Shown here piece after piece: positions 1 through 11,565 of a stretch of DNA of 64,000 bases (within the stretch, counting starts at the first letter, position 1; each line of letters begins with the position of its first letter). The notes below the pieces were generated by a model, which was given only the letters and a program-made list of their open reading frames with translations, was not told the origin of the DNA and made no database searches. The translations under genes were made by a program, and so were the position numbers. Origin of the DNA: Cryptomeria japonica. Lineage: Eukaryota; Streptophyta; Pinopsida; Cupressales; Cupressaceae. The stretch is taken from the NCBI RefSeq assembly GCF_030272615.1, contig NC_081414.1:523202137-523266136 (forward strand), in the 5' to 3' direction.

Positions 1-853
1 AGCTTGATCTTGTCATCTTACCCATCTGGTATCCTCGACACATACCATTCTCAGGTTTCTCAAGACTCGGTAGACCTCTTACTCGGTGCTTCTTGCTTAT
101 TTTGATCAGATTATCAAAATTTACATGACAAAACCTTTTATGCCATAACCAGGTATCATCTATCTTTGCATATAAATACTTATTCTGAGTTGAGTCAAGG
201 TGAAATGTGTTACCTTTTGTTTGTGTCCCGGTAGCAGCTAACTTTCCATGCTTGTCATGAACTTTGACAATTCCATTCTGAAATTCTATTTGGTAACCTG
301 TGTTGTTTAACTATGCTACACTCAACAAATTGTATTTCAAACCTTCAACCTAATAAACATCATTGCATTTTGCATTGTCAAGAAGTGATATATATTATTT
401 ACCTCTTACTGGACATGGTGCATCATTACCAAATCTTACATAGCCTCCATCATAGTCTTCTAACATAACAAACTTGTGTTTATCCCCTGTCATGTGATGT
501 GAACATCCACTATCTATGATCCAAGAATCATTTTTACTTATATGAGATAGTAGGGCTTTTTCTTCATACCTTTCTTCATTTGTTCCATCTTTGATAGCCA
601 CATAAACAACTTCCTCTATATCACTTTCATCTAATTTATCATCATTAGATTCCTCATCAGCTATTAGGCATGTCTTCTTATCTCTTCTTCTAAAATCTCG
701 GTGTCCTCTGTAATGATTATCTTTTTGTCTGTCATCTAAGTAATCTCTCTTTTCACTAGATTCTCTATCAGGATAGTTAGAAGCCATATGTCCTCTTTTG
801 TCACAATTGAAACATTTCAAGGGTACCATTCCTTTATACTTACTAAACTTCAC
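1..853 (-). pseudogene. Copia C0: zinc knuckle, protease and pre-integrase fragment
   Basis: Minus-strand Ty1/copia gag-pol fragment. Reading leftwards from 853 it has a CCHC zinc knuckle (CFNCDKRGHMASNYP, in which the last Cys has shifted to Tyr), an acidic linker, then the retropepsin site DSGCSHHMTGD near 485-520. The GAG-pre-integrase region follows to the window edge. It is a close relative of C1: 1-150 on the minus strand matches 8911-9055. The first codons (853-841) are not gag: they come from LTR sequence joined by a deletion, and the nominal start is GTG, so no true start survives. The gag N terminus is missing and the element continues beyond position 1. The fragment cannot be functional. 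Confidence 0.88.
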
Positions 854-1285
854 TCAGTAGACATTCCGCCTTCATTAACCGATAGTGATAACCTTAGGGT
901 TTACCGACTAGGTTCTTTAGGGTAACATAGTATAGTATTAACCTTACAAATTACATCATATGTAAGATATCAAAACAATCTAAAACATCATGATCTCATC
1001 ATTGTCTGACTCGATAATAGTTTCCCATTGAATACCTTATTCATCCCCTTATTCATCATATTCTTTCTGTGTCTTTTACCGACTTCTTTATACTCACCAA
1101 AACATACTTCTTAAGATATGGAAACATCATACTAAATTAGAAAATCAATCTCTTGACATCAATGACAAAATAATAATGTTAAGATAGTAAATATCCTTAA
1201 TCAGTTATATCCAGAATCATCAACAACCTTCTCAATATCCTTATTGAAATGCCAACAATCTCCCATGTCTGTTATAATGCCAACA
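854..1285 (-). repeat. Copia C0 5' LTR, left part (minus strand)
   Basis: The reverse complement aligns with the first ~430 bp of the C1 LTR (5832 onward), including the stretches around TTGTCATTGATGTC and TTACCGAGT. On the minus strand the outer end is TGTTGGCATT, with its edge at 1285. A second copy of the same end lies 28 bp inside, edge at 1257, preceded by GGGAGAT. No purine tract precedes the outer edge, so this is a 5' LTR. The rest of the LTR, the primer site and the gag N terminus are deleted at about 840-855. Confidence 0.82.
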
Positions 1286-2112
1286 GTTAAGTATATTTTC
1301 CCTTAGTTCTAATGAATTGCAGAGAATAAACAGATAATTGTCCTCTAAGGCTGTGATACTTACCTATCCCTTGGTGGCCGAAACTAGCCACTGGATGATT
1401 TTTGAGGTGGAGGCACCATATCCACACCATTTTCCAAATAGCTCCCACCTCATATATTCTTCCCAAAGGCTGTCTGTGTATTGATTGTTGATAATAATTG
1501 TTTTTGGTCCGATTTGGAATAACTTTTTGCTTGTTCCTCCTCTCTATATTTCAATCTTCTTCTTTTTTAGGATGTTAACCCGAGGAGGGTTCACAAGGTG
1601 CTTTGACAAAGGCTCAACCCTAATCTATTTTTCACCTAATTTTGTCAAATTCGCTCCAGTGACGACATAAATTCCAAGAGGCGATGACTTTTGTGGAGGC
1701 CGCCTATTGACCATCCCCATTCCTGCATTGTAATGAATTCTATGGGCTCGTCTAGGGTTTCATTGTTTCCCATACCAACCAGAGACTCTCGTGGCAGATG
1801 CATGGATTATTTTTTGATATTTCAAGATCTCAATACTGATTGGAGGACCCCTAGGAATCCTAGCCACCTCCTTGCATCTTTGATTCAAAGATACCGAGAT
1901 GGAATTTGCTCCCATAGCATAGTTGTTTAAGGCCTTGAATCTATTTGCAGACCCCACCTTATTACTGTGGGTGAGTTTTTGAGGTTGTCCTGCTTGCCAT
2001 GGTGAGCGCTTGGCAATTCCATGAATTTTCTTCTGCCTTGTACCTTTCAAATTTGCAGTCATATTTTTCTATAATCCACTTTTTGTGGATCCGAAATTTT
2101 GCAGAGCCATTT
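1286..2112. other. Unassigned sequence with a possible degraded minus-strand coding remnant
   Basis: No LTR end, primer site or recognisable domain is visible. On the minus strand, 2062-1760 is open for 100 codons (contains NRFKALNNYAMG). An overlapping shifted frame stays open toward 1680 (contains EPIEFITMQEWGWS). The composition looks protein-like and could be a LINE ORF1 or a gene fragment, but I cannot name it. If H is real, this would lie inside or beside it. Confidence 0.25.
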
Positions 2113-2245
2113 TAAAAAAAATATATTAAGAGTGTATATATCATAATATATTATATACATTTGTATATATAATATATTATAATAATATATTACTAATAGT
2201 TTTATTAATATATTAATAATAAAAGAAATCGGATATCGCATATAT
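2113..2245. repeat. AT-rich simple sequence
   Basis: About 130 bp of nearly pure A and T, rich in TATA, ATAT and AATAT runs, with no fixed long unit. It is low-complexity sequence; the 60-codon minus-strand frame over it is compositional. Confidence 0.8.
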
Positions 2246-2361
2246 ATTCGATATTCGATATGGCCGAACTAATATAAATTTTCATAAGGGCGCCAATATT
2301 TTGGTTGGAGCCCTTCCTCACAAATACAGATATCTGATAATATCCCATATCTGATACCTTG

Positions 2362-2403
2362 TTTAGGATAGGGAGAGAGGGAGAGAGAGAGAGTGTGTAA
2401 TGC
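2362..2403 (+). repeat. Purine tract and possible start of an older gypsy LTR (H)
   Basis: A long GA tract (GGATAGGGAGAGAGGGAGAG, continuing as GA repeats) runs directly into TGTGTAATGCCCACC, where B is inserted. A purine tract followed by TGTAATGCC is how many plant gypsy 3' LTRs begin. Sequence after B (52131 on) would continue this LTR. No pol of this element is visible upstream, so the call rests on these short motifs only. Confidence 0.4.
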
Positions 2404-2408
2404 CCACC
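2404..2408. repeat. Target site duplication of B, left copy
   Basis: CCACC directly before the B 5' LTR. The identical CCACC at 52131-52135 directly follows the B 3' LTR. This pairs two LTRs almost 50 kb apart. Confidence 0.88.
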
Positions 2409-2499
2409 TATTAGCCTCCCCTACAATTTTCCATTTTGAATGTTCATACTTGCAGTTTGCCTTATTGTACCTTTATTCCTATCGGGTCCTTTGTTCTCC

Positions 2500-2950
2500 T
2501 TCATGTTTGAACCTAAGTCATTGAACTCTTTCTAAAAAAAAAAAGTTCAATAGGTTCAAGGTTCAAAGCACATTTTAGAAAAAATTCATTAGCAGTCTTT
2601 CTCTTCATGAAAGCAAGCACGTTTTTGTTATACGTTTTGAACTTTGAACCCGTGAACCTTTTTCGGTTCAAGGTTCAAAATGTCTTTTGTGAGTTGCGAC
2701 AATGTATTATTGTATAACAAGCAGATGTCTATATGTTTTAAGTCAGTTTCTAAACTTGAACTTTGAACCAATTTTCAATGGTTCAAATGGTTAAAGCAGT
2801 TCAATGGTTCAAGGCTCCTACTTAATAATCATTGTTGTTGCTCATTCCCAGTATTCTTTGTGTTGCTAGTTCTTTGTTGTTTTTCCTAGATGAACTTGAA
2901 CCGTTGAACTCTGTATGAAATGGTTCAAGGTTCATAAGTTCACTTCAAAA
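2500..2950. promoter_or_regulatory. GTTCAA/TTGAAC motif array in the B LTR U3
   Basis: By eye about 17 copies of TTCAA or TTGAA cores, mostly as GGTTCAAGG or CTTTGAACC, lie in ~450 bp in both orientations. They continue as GTTCAT and GTTCAC variants. The homologous block in the 3' LTR is 21100-21530. Position upstream of the LTR reading frame suggests a promoter or structural role, which is inference. Confidence 0.55.
2635..2680. repeat. Inverted repeat in the B U3 array
   Basis: TTTTGAACTTTGAACC (2635-2650) pairs with GGTTCAAGGTTCAAAA (2665-2680): a 16-bp stem with one mismatch and a 14-base loop. The 3' LTR keeps it at 21230-21275. Confidence 0.7.
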
Positions 2951-3455
2951 CTGATTCTAAGGCTTTTGTTGATAATGAAATTGGTGCAGCAAGAAGGAAT
3001 ATTCCTAGTTTTTAGCAGTTTAAAATTCTAAATACAAAAAATAATCATCAGTGCATCGACTACTTGTGCGAAAGTGATGGGTAATTAAGAAGGTGTAAGA
3101 TTTTTAGTCATTTCACTGTTACTTTGCACGCTTAAGTGAATTATTATGCAGTGTGTTTGGCTTTCTTGATATTTTTCCCTCTGTTCAAAAGGAATGTATG
3201 AATTCATTTCCATAGTTTATAAGGGTTGCAGTTGTTATACTTGAACAAATTGGAGGCACCGAAGGTAAAACCAGCTCTGATTTCTTGAGAAGGTTTCAAG
3301 TTTTCATGGTGGTAACAATTTTAGATGACTCCTCCTACACTGTATTTCTTTAAGTTATGAAGATTTATCATTATAGGAAGAAAATATTTAAATTATTGGG
3401 GTGGAACTCTGCCTTGTGTTTTATAATTTCTTAGTTAGAAGTATAGATAGGTAGT

Positions 3456-5831
3456 ATGAGGTTGATATTGCCGAAGCTTGGATGGACCTCGTGTCTAGTG
3501 AGCATATTACCAGAGGTAGAAGATACTTCTCTGGCTCATGCTGATTTAGGAGATTTCTTGGAGAAGGCCAAGGACCCACAAACTAGTTCAATGTGGAGAA
3601 AATAGTGAAAAGTGGTATTGTTGAAGCTGCAGCCTTTCCACTTGTTTCACCATGTCCAGATTTGGTGATTGCTTGCATGAATAGGTATGATACGGAGAAC
3701 AGATGCATTAGAACTAATAATGGTGAGCTGCTAGTCAGCATCAACAGAGAAATAGTAATGGCAGCAATGAGAATCCTACACAAGGAGTTAAATGAGGATT
3801 GGACCATTGGGAACTTGTATGCCTATTTCTCAGAGAAGAAAAGTAGGTACAGGAGTGTGATTGCTAGGAATTGGCTCCTAAAATTTTAGAAAGGAGGGTT
3901 CACGACTGCCAAAGCCCCTGACTAGAGAGCACTTCATCACAGAAGTGTGGGATATCTTGATACTTCTGAATAGGGTGAAGGGAAACTCACATTCTTTCTA
4001 CTAGGAAGATTGGATGTAATTTTTCATTTAGATGTTGTTATTTGGTGACAGGTATCTTGATTGGGCTCAGGTAATTGTGGCAAGAATTCATGAAGGCTTG
4101 AGTAACTTTGTGGGAATGTCAGGTTTTTATTTGTCTTCTTATCTTTTCTACATACTAGCTTGTACAAGGGATTGGCCTGGTTTGCTTAATGAACCTTGGG
4201 TAGATGCGATGAAGGTGTATATTTATTATCCCCTGTTACAGTAGCAAAGACATGTTGAGCAAATAGATAGATGGAATGGTGTCTTCATGGGAAGACTTGC
4301 TTTTGAGCTCCAGGGGGATGTGAACATGAGAATCTTTGTTGAAGCAATGGAGTTCATAAGCATATACGATAGCTTCTTTATTCAATTTCCTAGGTTCACT
4401 TACCTATGGGTAGCTGGTTTTGAGGGTCAACCAGTGAAGCTGTCTAGGTATACCTTCGATAGCTATGTACTTATAGAGGTGAGCAGGCAACTAGCTTACA
4501 TTGATAAGAGATTGGGGGCAAAGGGTGAGTCTGGAGTTGTATTCCCTGTTGAACTTGGATACTATAGTTGCAAATCTGTATCTGACGATATGAACTTGGA
4601 ATTGGAATTCAAGAGAATGAACCTACAACCATATGTGGCAAGATGTAAGTTTGATAGCAGAGGTTATGCCATTGAAAATCTAAATGTGGACAACCATTTT
4701 TTTTATGAACCTCAATTGGAGGATTACTGGGAGAATTGCAGTGACGAATATGAGGTAAGAAGAAGACTATGGTCAAGGTTCACTTTGCAACAAATAATCA
4801 CCATGAAGCTTCCAATCAATATATCTAGAGTACAAGAAGATATAGTGGAAGATATTTTAGGCCCCGAGTTCGACACAGAGGTTCAAGGAAAGCCAATTCT
4901 AGAGATTGATTGGAATGAAAGGGAGGTTGACAGTGTTCAAGCCAGAACTTTTAATGTTTTAATTCAAACAAAGAGATGGTTGAGAAACCAAAATTTTAAG
5001 GAGGGATATCACATGTCCTCACATGAACTAAGAGTTGATTCACACATTGTGACTCAATCTCCCATTTCTTCCACTAATGAAATTGTTAATGTTGAAGGTG
5101 TTTCAAGGCCTATTGTTGAGAAAATCCAACCTAGGAGATCAAAGAGGTCACCATCAGGTTCCATAGCCACTCAAGTAACTCGATCCAAGAGTAAGAAGAA
5201 GAGTAGAGAGCTCATTTTAAAAAAGACTATTGTGGACCTAGACCAAAGTGAAGAGATAGAGGCAACAATAGATTAACAGGATTTGAATGAACCTATGATG
5301 TAGGAAATGGACATTGGCAAAGAAGTGGAGAGAAAACAAGACACCATGAACACCCTGGTTATTGTCAATTCACCAGATATACAGATAACTCCTCCACCTA
5401 AAGAGCCTACGACCACACCAAGATGGTTGGAAGATGTTGTTGGAAAGAAACAAAGCATAGTGCTGATTACAATCCCTATGGAAGAAATGGTGAACAAATG
5501 TTTGGGAAAGGCATCAAAGCCAAAAAAAATCAAGACACAAACAATGCTTGAAATGGATGAAGCAACAGGTCACTGGATGACTGAGATAGCCAAACCAATT
5601 CCAGAGAGAGATGCAGACAAAGCCACTGAGGAGGAATTTATAGTTGAAAAGATAGACTTGGGAGTTGCTTCATGTGCCGTAGAGGTTAATTATTAGGAGT
5701 CATCCACAAAAAGGATAATTTCTAGTACATGGAAAGATTAGAAAGATAAAAGCAAATTGATGCAAGTCATCACTCAGATGGTTGAGTATATCAATGCCAT
5801 TCATAATCCAATCCCCAACCATTGTCACAGG
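3456..5831 (+). pseudogene. LTR-encoded ~1,050-codon protein of B, 5' LTR copy, first part
   Basis: Unrecognised protein encoded inside the LTR. The ATG at 3456 (MRLILP) is shared with the 3' LTR copy at 22036, which supports the start. Near residue 90 a segment G-E-L-L-V-S-I-N resembles G-N-P-M-V-P-I-N in element A's LTR protein. Downstream are hydrophobic and aromatic stretches (WPGLLNEPWVD, FIQFPRF, PVELGYYSCKS), then a basic NLS-like segment near 5130-5220 (RRSKR, SKSKKKSR) and a proline/threonine-rich part. It is broken by a 1-nt deletion near 3590, a TAG near 3887, a frameshift between 3890 and 4030, several stops (4242, 5274, 5301, 5694) and finally by C1. It continues at 13497. No enzyme motif is visible, so the function is unknown. 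Confidence 0.65.
5827..5831. repeat. Target site duplication of C1, left copy
   Basis: ACAGG before the C1 5' LTR; ATAGG at 13492-13496 after the 3' LTR, one transition apart. The uninterrupted homologue in the other B LTR (about 50490-50500) supports the target position. Confidence 0.75.
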
Positions 5832-7334
5832 TATTGGCATTACAATAAGTTTGATGGTTGATGATATTGAGAAGGTTGTTGGAGATGAATGATATAATTG
5901 ATAAAGGATGATTACTATCTTAATATTATTATTTTGTCATTGATGTCAAGCAATTGATTTTTTGATTCAGTATGATGTTGCCATATCTTAAAAAGTATGT
6001 TTTGATGATTATAAAGATGTCGGTAAGTGACATAGAAAGAATGTGAAAATGAAGAGGAGTAATAAGTTATTCAATGGGCAACCATTACCGAGTTAGACAG
6101 TGATGAGATTATGATGTTTTGATTGTTTTGATATCCTATATATGTGTATTTGAAGACTGGACAAGAAGGGGAAAAGATTTCATGTAATAGAATGAGTAAA
6201 GGTTTGATACTATTCTATTTTACCGAGCAAGGAGATATTCAGTAAACTCCAAGGTTACCGATGACAGTTAATGAAAGAAAAAGTCACCGAGCAAAGAATG
6301 TCTACCGAGTAAAGTTTAGTATTAACTGAGTATCAACCGAGCAGTAATAGAATGCATTAAATAAGTATATACATTATTAAATGAAGGATGCCAATGAGCT
6401 GGAGGTTTCTTGAAGATAGGAATGTCATGCAAGAAGTTTGTTAAGGATCAACGACAATTAAAATTCAAGAGTAAGATCTACAACATAGATTGACGGTCCT
6501 AACTGAGCACAAGTACCAAGAAAGGTATACAAGTTTCAAGGAAAGATAAAACATTTTTCAGATCAAAAAATACAATGAACCTAGTCAAGTTTGAAGATCT
6601 GATGGCTAAGATTAATCATGGGAAATGTGATTAAGGAGATTAAGTGGTTGGGAATTGCTTATAAATAAAGTAGTGTTGTTGAACAAAGGATGCGGGCAAA
6701 CTAAAGCACAAAGATGCTACAGAGGTGATTACCGAGTACAAAAGATTGAAGATTTGATTGAAGAACAGATTGAGAAGCCCAACAAGGAGAAAGATAAGTC
6801 TTATGACAAGATTATCTTGAGCACATTGAGCACGTAGAATCTTCTTTAACATTTTAGATGTGAAGTTGTAGATATATTTTATTACTGTTATTTATTTTTG
6901 TAAGTGACAGGAAATCTCTTAACCGAGTGGACTTAACAGTCTTATTTGTAAATCCTCTTGGAAGGTAACATTCTGAATGATTGTTTGAAATCCTTTGACA
7001 AGGTCACTTCTAACAGATCTAAGGGAAATCCCTTGACCGGTTCACATCTAGCAATGTGTGTGTAATCTTTAACATGATTTTCTTTTAACCAAGCATACTC
7101 TAGAAGAGTATATTTTCTTGTGGGTCTGAAATCCCACAGTGGTTTTTCCCTATTAGGGTTTCCACATTAAATCTAGTGTCAAATGTGATTTAATGTTTCA
7201 TGTTTATCTGTTTATGAGTTTGAATGATTTAGAGTCATAAGTTGCATATCAAGTAAATGTTACCGAGGTTGAATCTCATTAGATTAATTATTATTGAGGT
7301 TATCTGATTCACCCCCCCTCTCATCTAACTAACA
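5832..7334 (+). repeat. C1 5' LTR
   Basis: From TATTGGCATT to CTAACTAACA. The ACCGAG motif recurs, and a TATAAATA box lies at 6660-6667. The primer site begins two bases after the end. Confidence 0.93.
6660..6667 (+). promoter_or_regulatory. TATA box of the C1 LTR
   Basis: TATAAATA in the 5' LTR, conserved at 12801-12808 in the 3' LTR. It sits about 670 bp upstream of the LTR end, as expected for a U3/R boundary. Inferred from sequence only. Confidence 0.5.
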
Positions 7335-7336
7335 AT

Positions 7337-7348
7337 TGGTATCAGAGC
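7337..7348 (+). promoter_or_regulatory. C1 primer binding site (initiator Met tRNA)
   Basis: TGGTATCAGAGC, the standard plant Copia primer site complementary to the 3' end of initiator Met tRNA, two bases after the 5' LTR. Confidence 0.93.
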
Positions 7349-7378
7349 TTGGACTCCGGAAATTTTTTTTAAAGGTAC

Positions 7379-8317
7379 TTGAGGCAAGATCCGAAGATGT
7401 ATAAAAGGGATGCACCAAAGCTGAATAAGTCAAGTTTCACTACATGGCAGAAAAGGATGAAGCTACACTTATCAGGAATTGGAGAATATGCAACATATTA
7501 TCTAGAGAATGATTACATTGCACCTAGCACCTACCCTATGACAATGGAAGAAATAAAGGCAAAGCAAGAACACATTCAAGTAGTGATAGAGATAACATCA
7601 GCTTTGACCGACTCAGAGTTTAATGATCTAGAAGGTTGTAATGATGCCAAAGCAATGTGGAATAAGCTCACATCTGTGTATGGTGGCGATGAACATGTTC
7701 AAAGAGAAAAAGCAGACAGCCTAAGAGGACAACTTGAATCCATGAGAATGAATGAAGGTGAGAACATAATCCAATATAGTACAAGGTTAAAGGAAACTAT
7801 CAATCAAATCAAAGGAGCAGGAGGAACTATTGAAGAAAAGGATGTAACAAGTAAGTTGCTGAGAACACTTCTACTTGCTTATGCCATTAGAGTCTTTGCA
7901 ATTAATGAATTGAGGTCTATACCAAACATGCCAGTCTCTTTGGATGCTACTATCGGTAAGCTACATGCTTTTGAGTTAAGTAATTTTGATAACAGTGGGT
8001 CTTCGGTAAACAAAGTTGAATCTGCATTCAGTGCTTTTCATCTTAGTGAATCTGAAGATTATAATGATAGAATGTCTAAGTATGCTAAAGGAAATCACAG
8101 TGGAGCAGGTGAGAGATTTCACAAAAACATGGAAGAAGTACACAAACTATATGAGGAAATCAAAAAGCAAGAAGAGTTTGAAGCAATATTGGCCAGAAGG
8201 TTACTGAGAGGCAAAGGTAAGTATAAAGGGAAGTTACCTTTAAAATGTTTTAACTATGATAAAATTGGACATATGGCTTCTAACTGTCCTGACAAAGATG
8301 ATGAAAAGAAAGAATAA
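7379..8317 (+). pseudogene. C1 gag (capsid and damaged zinc knuckle)
   Basis: Ty1/copia gag: the N terminus has the LNKSSFTTWQKRMKLHL segment typical of copia gag, the middle AMWNKLTSVYGGDE and ESLRGQLE-like helices, and the C terminus a nucleic-acid-binding knuckle. The first ATG in frame is 7397 (MYKRD); the TTG at 7379 lies upstream. The knuckle reads CFNYDKIGHMASNC: the second Cys is Tyr (TGT to TAT), so zinc binding should be lost. TAA at 8315, TGA at 8318 and TAG at 8330 replace codons that read through in C0. Confidence 0.9.
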
Positions 8318-8914
8318 TGAGATGACAAATAGAAAGACAACCAATACAGAAGGCACCGAGACTTTAGAAGGAGAGAAAGAAAGACATGCCTAGTAGCTGA
8401 TGAGGAATCCAATGATGATAAATCTGATGAGACTGAGACAAAGAAAGTTGTATATGTGGCTATCAAAGATGGATTAGATGAAGAAAGGTATGAAGAAAAA
8501 GCCTTAATATCACACATAAATAAAAATGATTCTTGGATCATAGATAGTGTATGCTCACATCACATGACAGGTGACAAACACAAGTTTGTTAAATTAGAAG
8601 ATTATGATGGAGGTCAAGTAAGATTTGGTAATGATGCACCATGTCCTGTGAAAGGTAAAGGTACAATCACACTTCTTGATGATGCTAAATATGATGATGT
8701 ATATTGGGTTGAAGGTCTGAAATACAATTTGTTGAGTGTAGCACAACTAAATAATACAGGATACCGAATAGAATTTCAGAAAGGAATTATCAAAGTTCAT
8801 GACAAATATGGAAAGTTGGCTACTAGCGGGACTCAAACAAGAGGTAATACATTTCACCTTGACTCAACTCAGAACAATTGTCTATATGCAACAATAGAAG
8901 ATACCCGGCTATAG
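8318..8914 (+). pseudogene. C1 protease and GAG-pre-integrase region
   Basis: Continues gag in frame. The retropepsin site reads DSVCSHHMTGD (residues from about 8540), where DSG is expected: Gly is Val, which should inactivate the protease. VEGLKYNLLSVAQL and the pre-integrase segment follow. The TAG at 8912 replaces the Trp of an LWHKR-like motif. Confidence 0.9.
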
Positions 8915-10033
8915 CATAAAAGTTTTTGTCATGTAAATTTTGATAATCTGATCAAAATAAGTAAGAAGCATCGTGTAACAGGTCTACCAAGCTTGGAAAA
9001 ACCTGAGAATGCAATATGCCAAGGAAGTCAGATGGGTAAGATGACAAAATCAAGATTTACAAGTAAGTCTTACACTTCTAAAGGAATTTTAGGTCTTTTA
9101 CACATTGATCTTTGTGGTCCTATGAAAGTTCAAAGTTACTATGGTGATAAATACTTCATATTATTTGTGGATGATTACTCAAGGATGATGTCAGTTATGT
9201 TTCTAAAAGAGAAATCATAAGCTTTTCAAATGTTCAAATGGTATAAGGCAAGAGTTGAAAAAGAAATAGGAAGACATTTGAAATGTCTTAGATTTGATAG
9301 AGGAGGAGAATTCATTTCTGATGAATTTAACCTATTTTGCAATGATCATGGTATAAAGAGACAAGTGTCAGCACCAAGGACACCACAACAAAATGGAAAA
9401 GCTGAAAGAAGGAACGGATCAATTGTAGATTGTGCCAAAACTTTGATGATAGAAAAGAGAGTACCTCAAATATTTTGGAGAGAAGAAATAAGCACTGCAG
9501 TTTACACCTTGAACTGAGTACAACTAAAGAAAGGAACTATGAAGACACCTTATGAAATTTGGTATGACAAGAAACCAAATGTAAGTTATTTTAAAATATT
9601 TGGAAGTAGATGTTATGTTCACAAAGATGATAGAAATGGAAAGTTTGATCAGAAAAGTGAGGAAGGAACATTTCTTGGTTATTCCTCTAGGAGTAAAGCA
9701 TTTAAATGTCTAATCAAATCATCTAACAAAATTGTGGAAAGTGCAAATGTGAAAATTGATGAATTTGCAGAAAAGAATGATGAAGGAAACTCCAAAGAAC
9801 CACAAGATTATGAAGAGTTTGTATATGTACAACCGACAAGTTTTATCGAGAAAGCCAATGAAGAAATTACTCAATTATCGAGTGATGAAGAAGATCATAC
9901 AGAGCCTACCGAGCCTATATTAGCAAAATATGTCAAAATAAATCATGCATCAAGTCAAATTATAGGAGATAAGGATGCTCCAGTGATGACAAGGAACAAA
10001 CTGAGACACAACACGTCTGATATCCGAATTTGA
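8915..10033 (+). pseudogene. C1 integrase
   Basis: Copia integrase core. First Asp in LLHIDLCGPM, second in RFDRGGEF, catalytic Glu in GKAERRNGS, so the DDE triad is present although surrounding residues have drifted. The C-terminal part has KIFGSRCYVHK and EGTFLGYSSRSKA, typical of the lineage. TAA at 9218 and TGA at 9515 interrupt it. A frameshift at about 10020-10035 ends this frame. Confidence 0.92.
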
Positions 10034-11088
10034 ACCGAGGATAGTAAAAGAGGCATCAAGTAATGAAGATTGGGTAAATGCTATGATAGAAGAGATTAAT
10101 CAAATCAAGAAAAATGAAACATGGACACTGGTCCCAAGACCAAAAGAGAAATGTAATCGATACAAAGTGTATTTTTAGGAATAAGCTAAATGAAAAAGGT
10201 GAGGTCATTCAGAATAAAGCAAGGCTAGTTTACAAAGTTTATGCTCAAGAAGAAGGAATAGACTATGGAGAAACTTTTGCACCTGTAGAAAGACTTGAAG
10301 GAGTAAGAACATTGTTGGCATATGCTACTTACAAAAATTTCAAGGTATATCAAATGGATGTTAAATCTGCATTTTTGAATGGTATACTAGAAGAAGAAGT
10401 CTATATTGAATAGCCTGAAGGATTTATTGAAGAGAATAATAAAGATAAGGTATGTAAGTTGAACACAGCTTTATATGGTCTAAAGAAAGCACCTAGAGCA
10501 TGGTATGAAAGGTTGCACTCTTACTTATTAAAGATTGGACTTATGAGGACTAGTGAGAATGACAACATGTATATAAAGAATGATGAGAATGGAATACTGA
10601 TGTCAGCCATATTTGTTGATGATATTATTTTTTGTGGAAATGATTCTTTATGTAAGAACTTTGGAAATTAAATGTGCAAAGAATTTGAGATGTCATTAAT
10701 TGGTGAGATAAAGTATTTTATAGGTTTACAAATACTACAAATGAAAAATGGGATTTTCATCACTCAATCCAAGTATATAAAGCAAATCTTGAAGAAATTT
10801 GGAATGGAGGATTCTAAACCTATAAGTACTCCCATGACTACTAATTGTAAACTATCAAAGAATGATGAATCTGCATCTGTTGATGAGACACTTTACCGAT
10901 CTATGATTGGAAAGTTGCAATATGTAGTTCACAGCAGGCCTAATATAGCACATGCAGTAGGTATAACTGCAAGATTTTCTACAAATCCCAAAGAAACTCA
11001 TATGACAACGGTCAAGGGAATATTCAGATATTTGAGAGGCACTGAAGATTATGGTCTACTATATGAAAAGAGGAATGATTTTGACTGA
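10034..11088 (+). pseudogene. C1 reverse transcriptase
   Basis: Copia [17 protein letters not shown], then [12 protein letters not shown] carrying the first catalytic Asp, then LYGLKKAPRAWYERL, then FVDDIIF as the YxDD box (10611 on). SRPNIAHAVG and the LRGTEDYGLLY connection follow. A frameshift near 10150 separates the start, and TAG at 10411, TAA at 10669 and TGA at 11086 break it. The 10411 stop is CAG to TAG before PEGF. Confidence 0.93.
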
Positions 11089-11565
11089 AAAGTCTATACT
11101 AATGCTGATTGGGAAGGAAATATTGATGACAAGAAAAGCACAAGTGGTGGAGCTTTCTTTTTGGGAGAAAGACTAGTAAGTTGGCTTAGCAAGAAACAAG
11201 GATGCATTTCATAGTCAATAGCTGAAGCTGAATATGTCGTTGCAGCATTGAATTGTACCAATATAGCATGGATCAAACAACTATTAGAAGGAATGAATGA
11301 GACAGTTACTGAGCCAGTAACAATATTTTGTGATAATACAAGTGCTATTAACATTTCAAAGAATCCAGTAATGCACTGTAAGACAAAACATATCTCTATA
11401 AAGTATCATTATCTTAGACAAGAAGATCAAGAAAAGAATGTTGTGCTAGAATATGTTAGCACAAAGGAACAAATCATAGACATCTTCACAAAGCCATTGC
11501 CAAGGGACACTTTTGAGTATCTCAGAAGTAAGTTAGGGGTCCTACCCCTATCTAGCACTCACTAA
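11089..11565 (+). pseudogene. C1 RNase H
   Basis: Ty1/copia RNase H. The normal first acid of the domain is Asn (NADWEGN instead of DADW). AEAEYVVAA and FCDNTSAINIS supply the middle acids, and EQIIDIFTKPLP is the C-terminal signature. TAG at 11212 lies just before the SIAEAEY motif. The frame ends with its natural TAA at 11563. Confidence 0.93.

Noticed and set aside
7337-7348. tRNA gene fragments at primer sites
   Set aside because: Only the 12-17 bases complementary to a tRNA 3' end are present.
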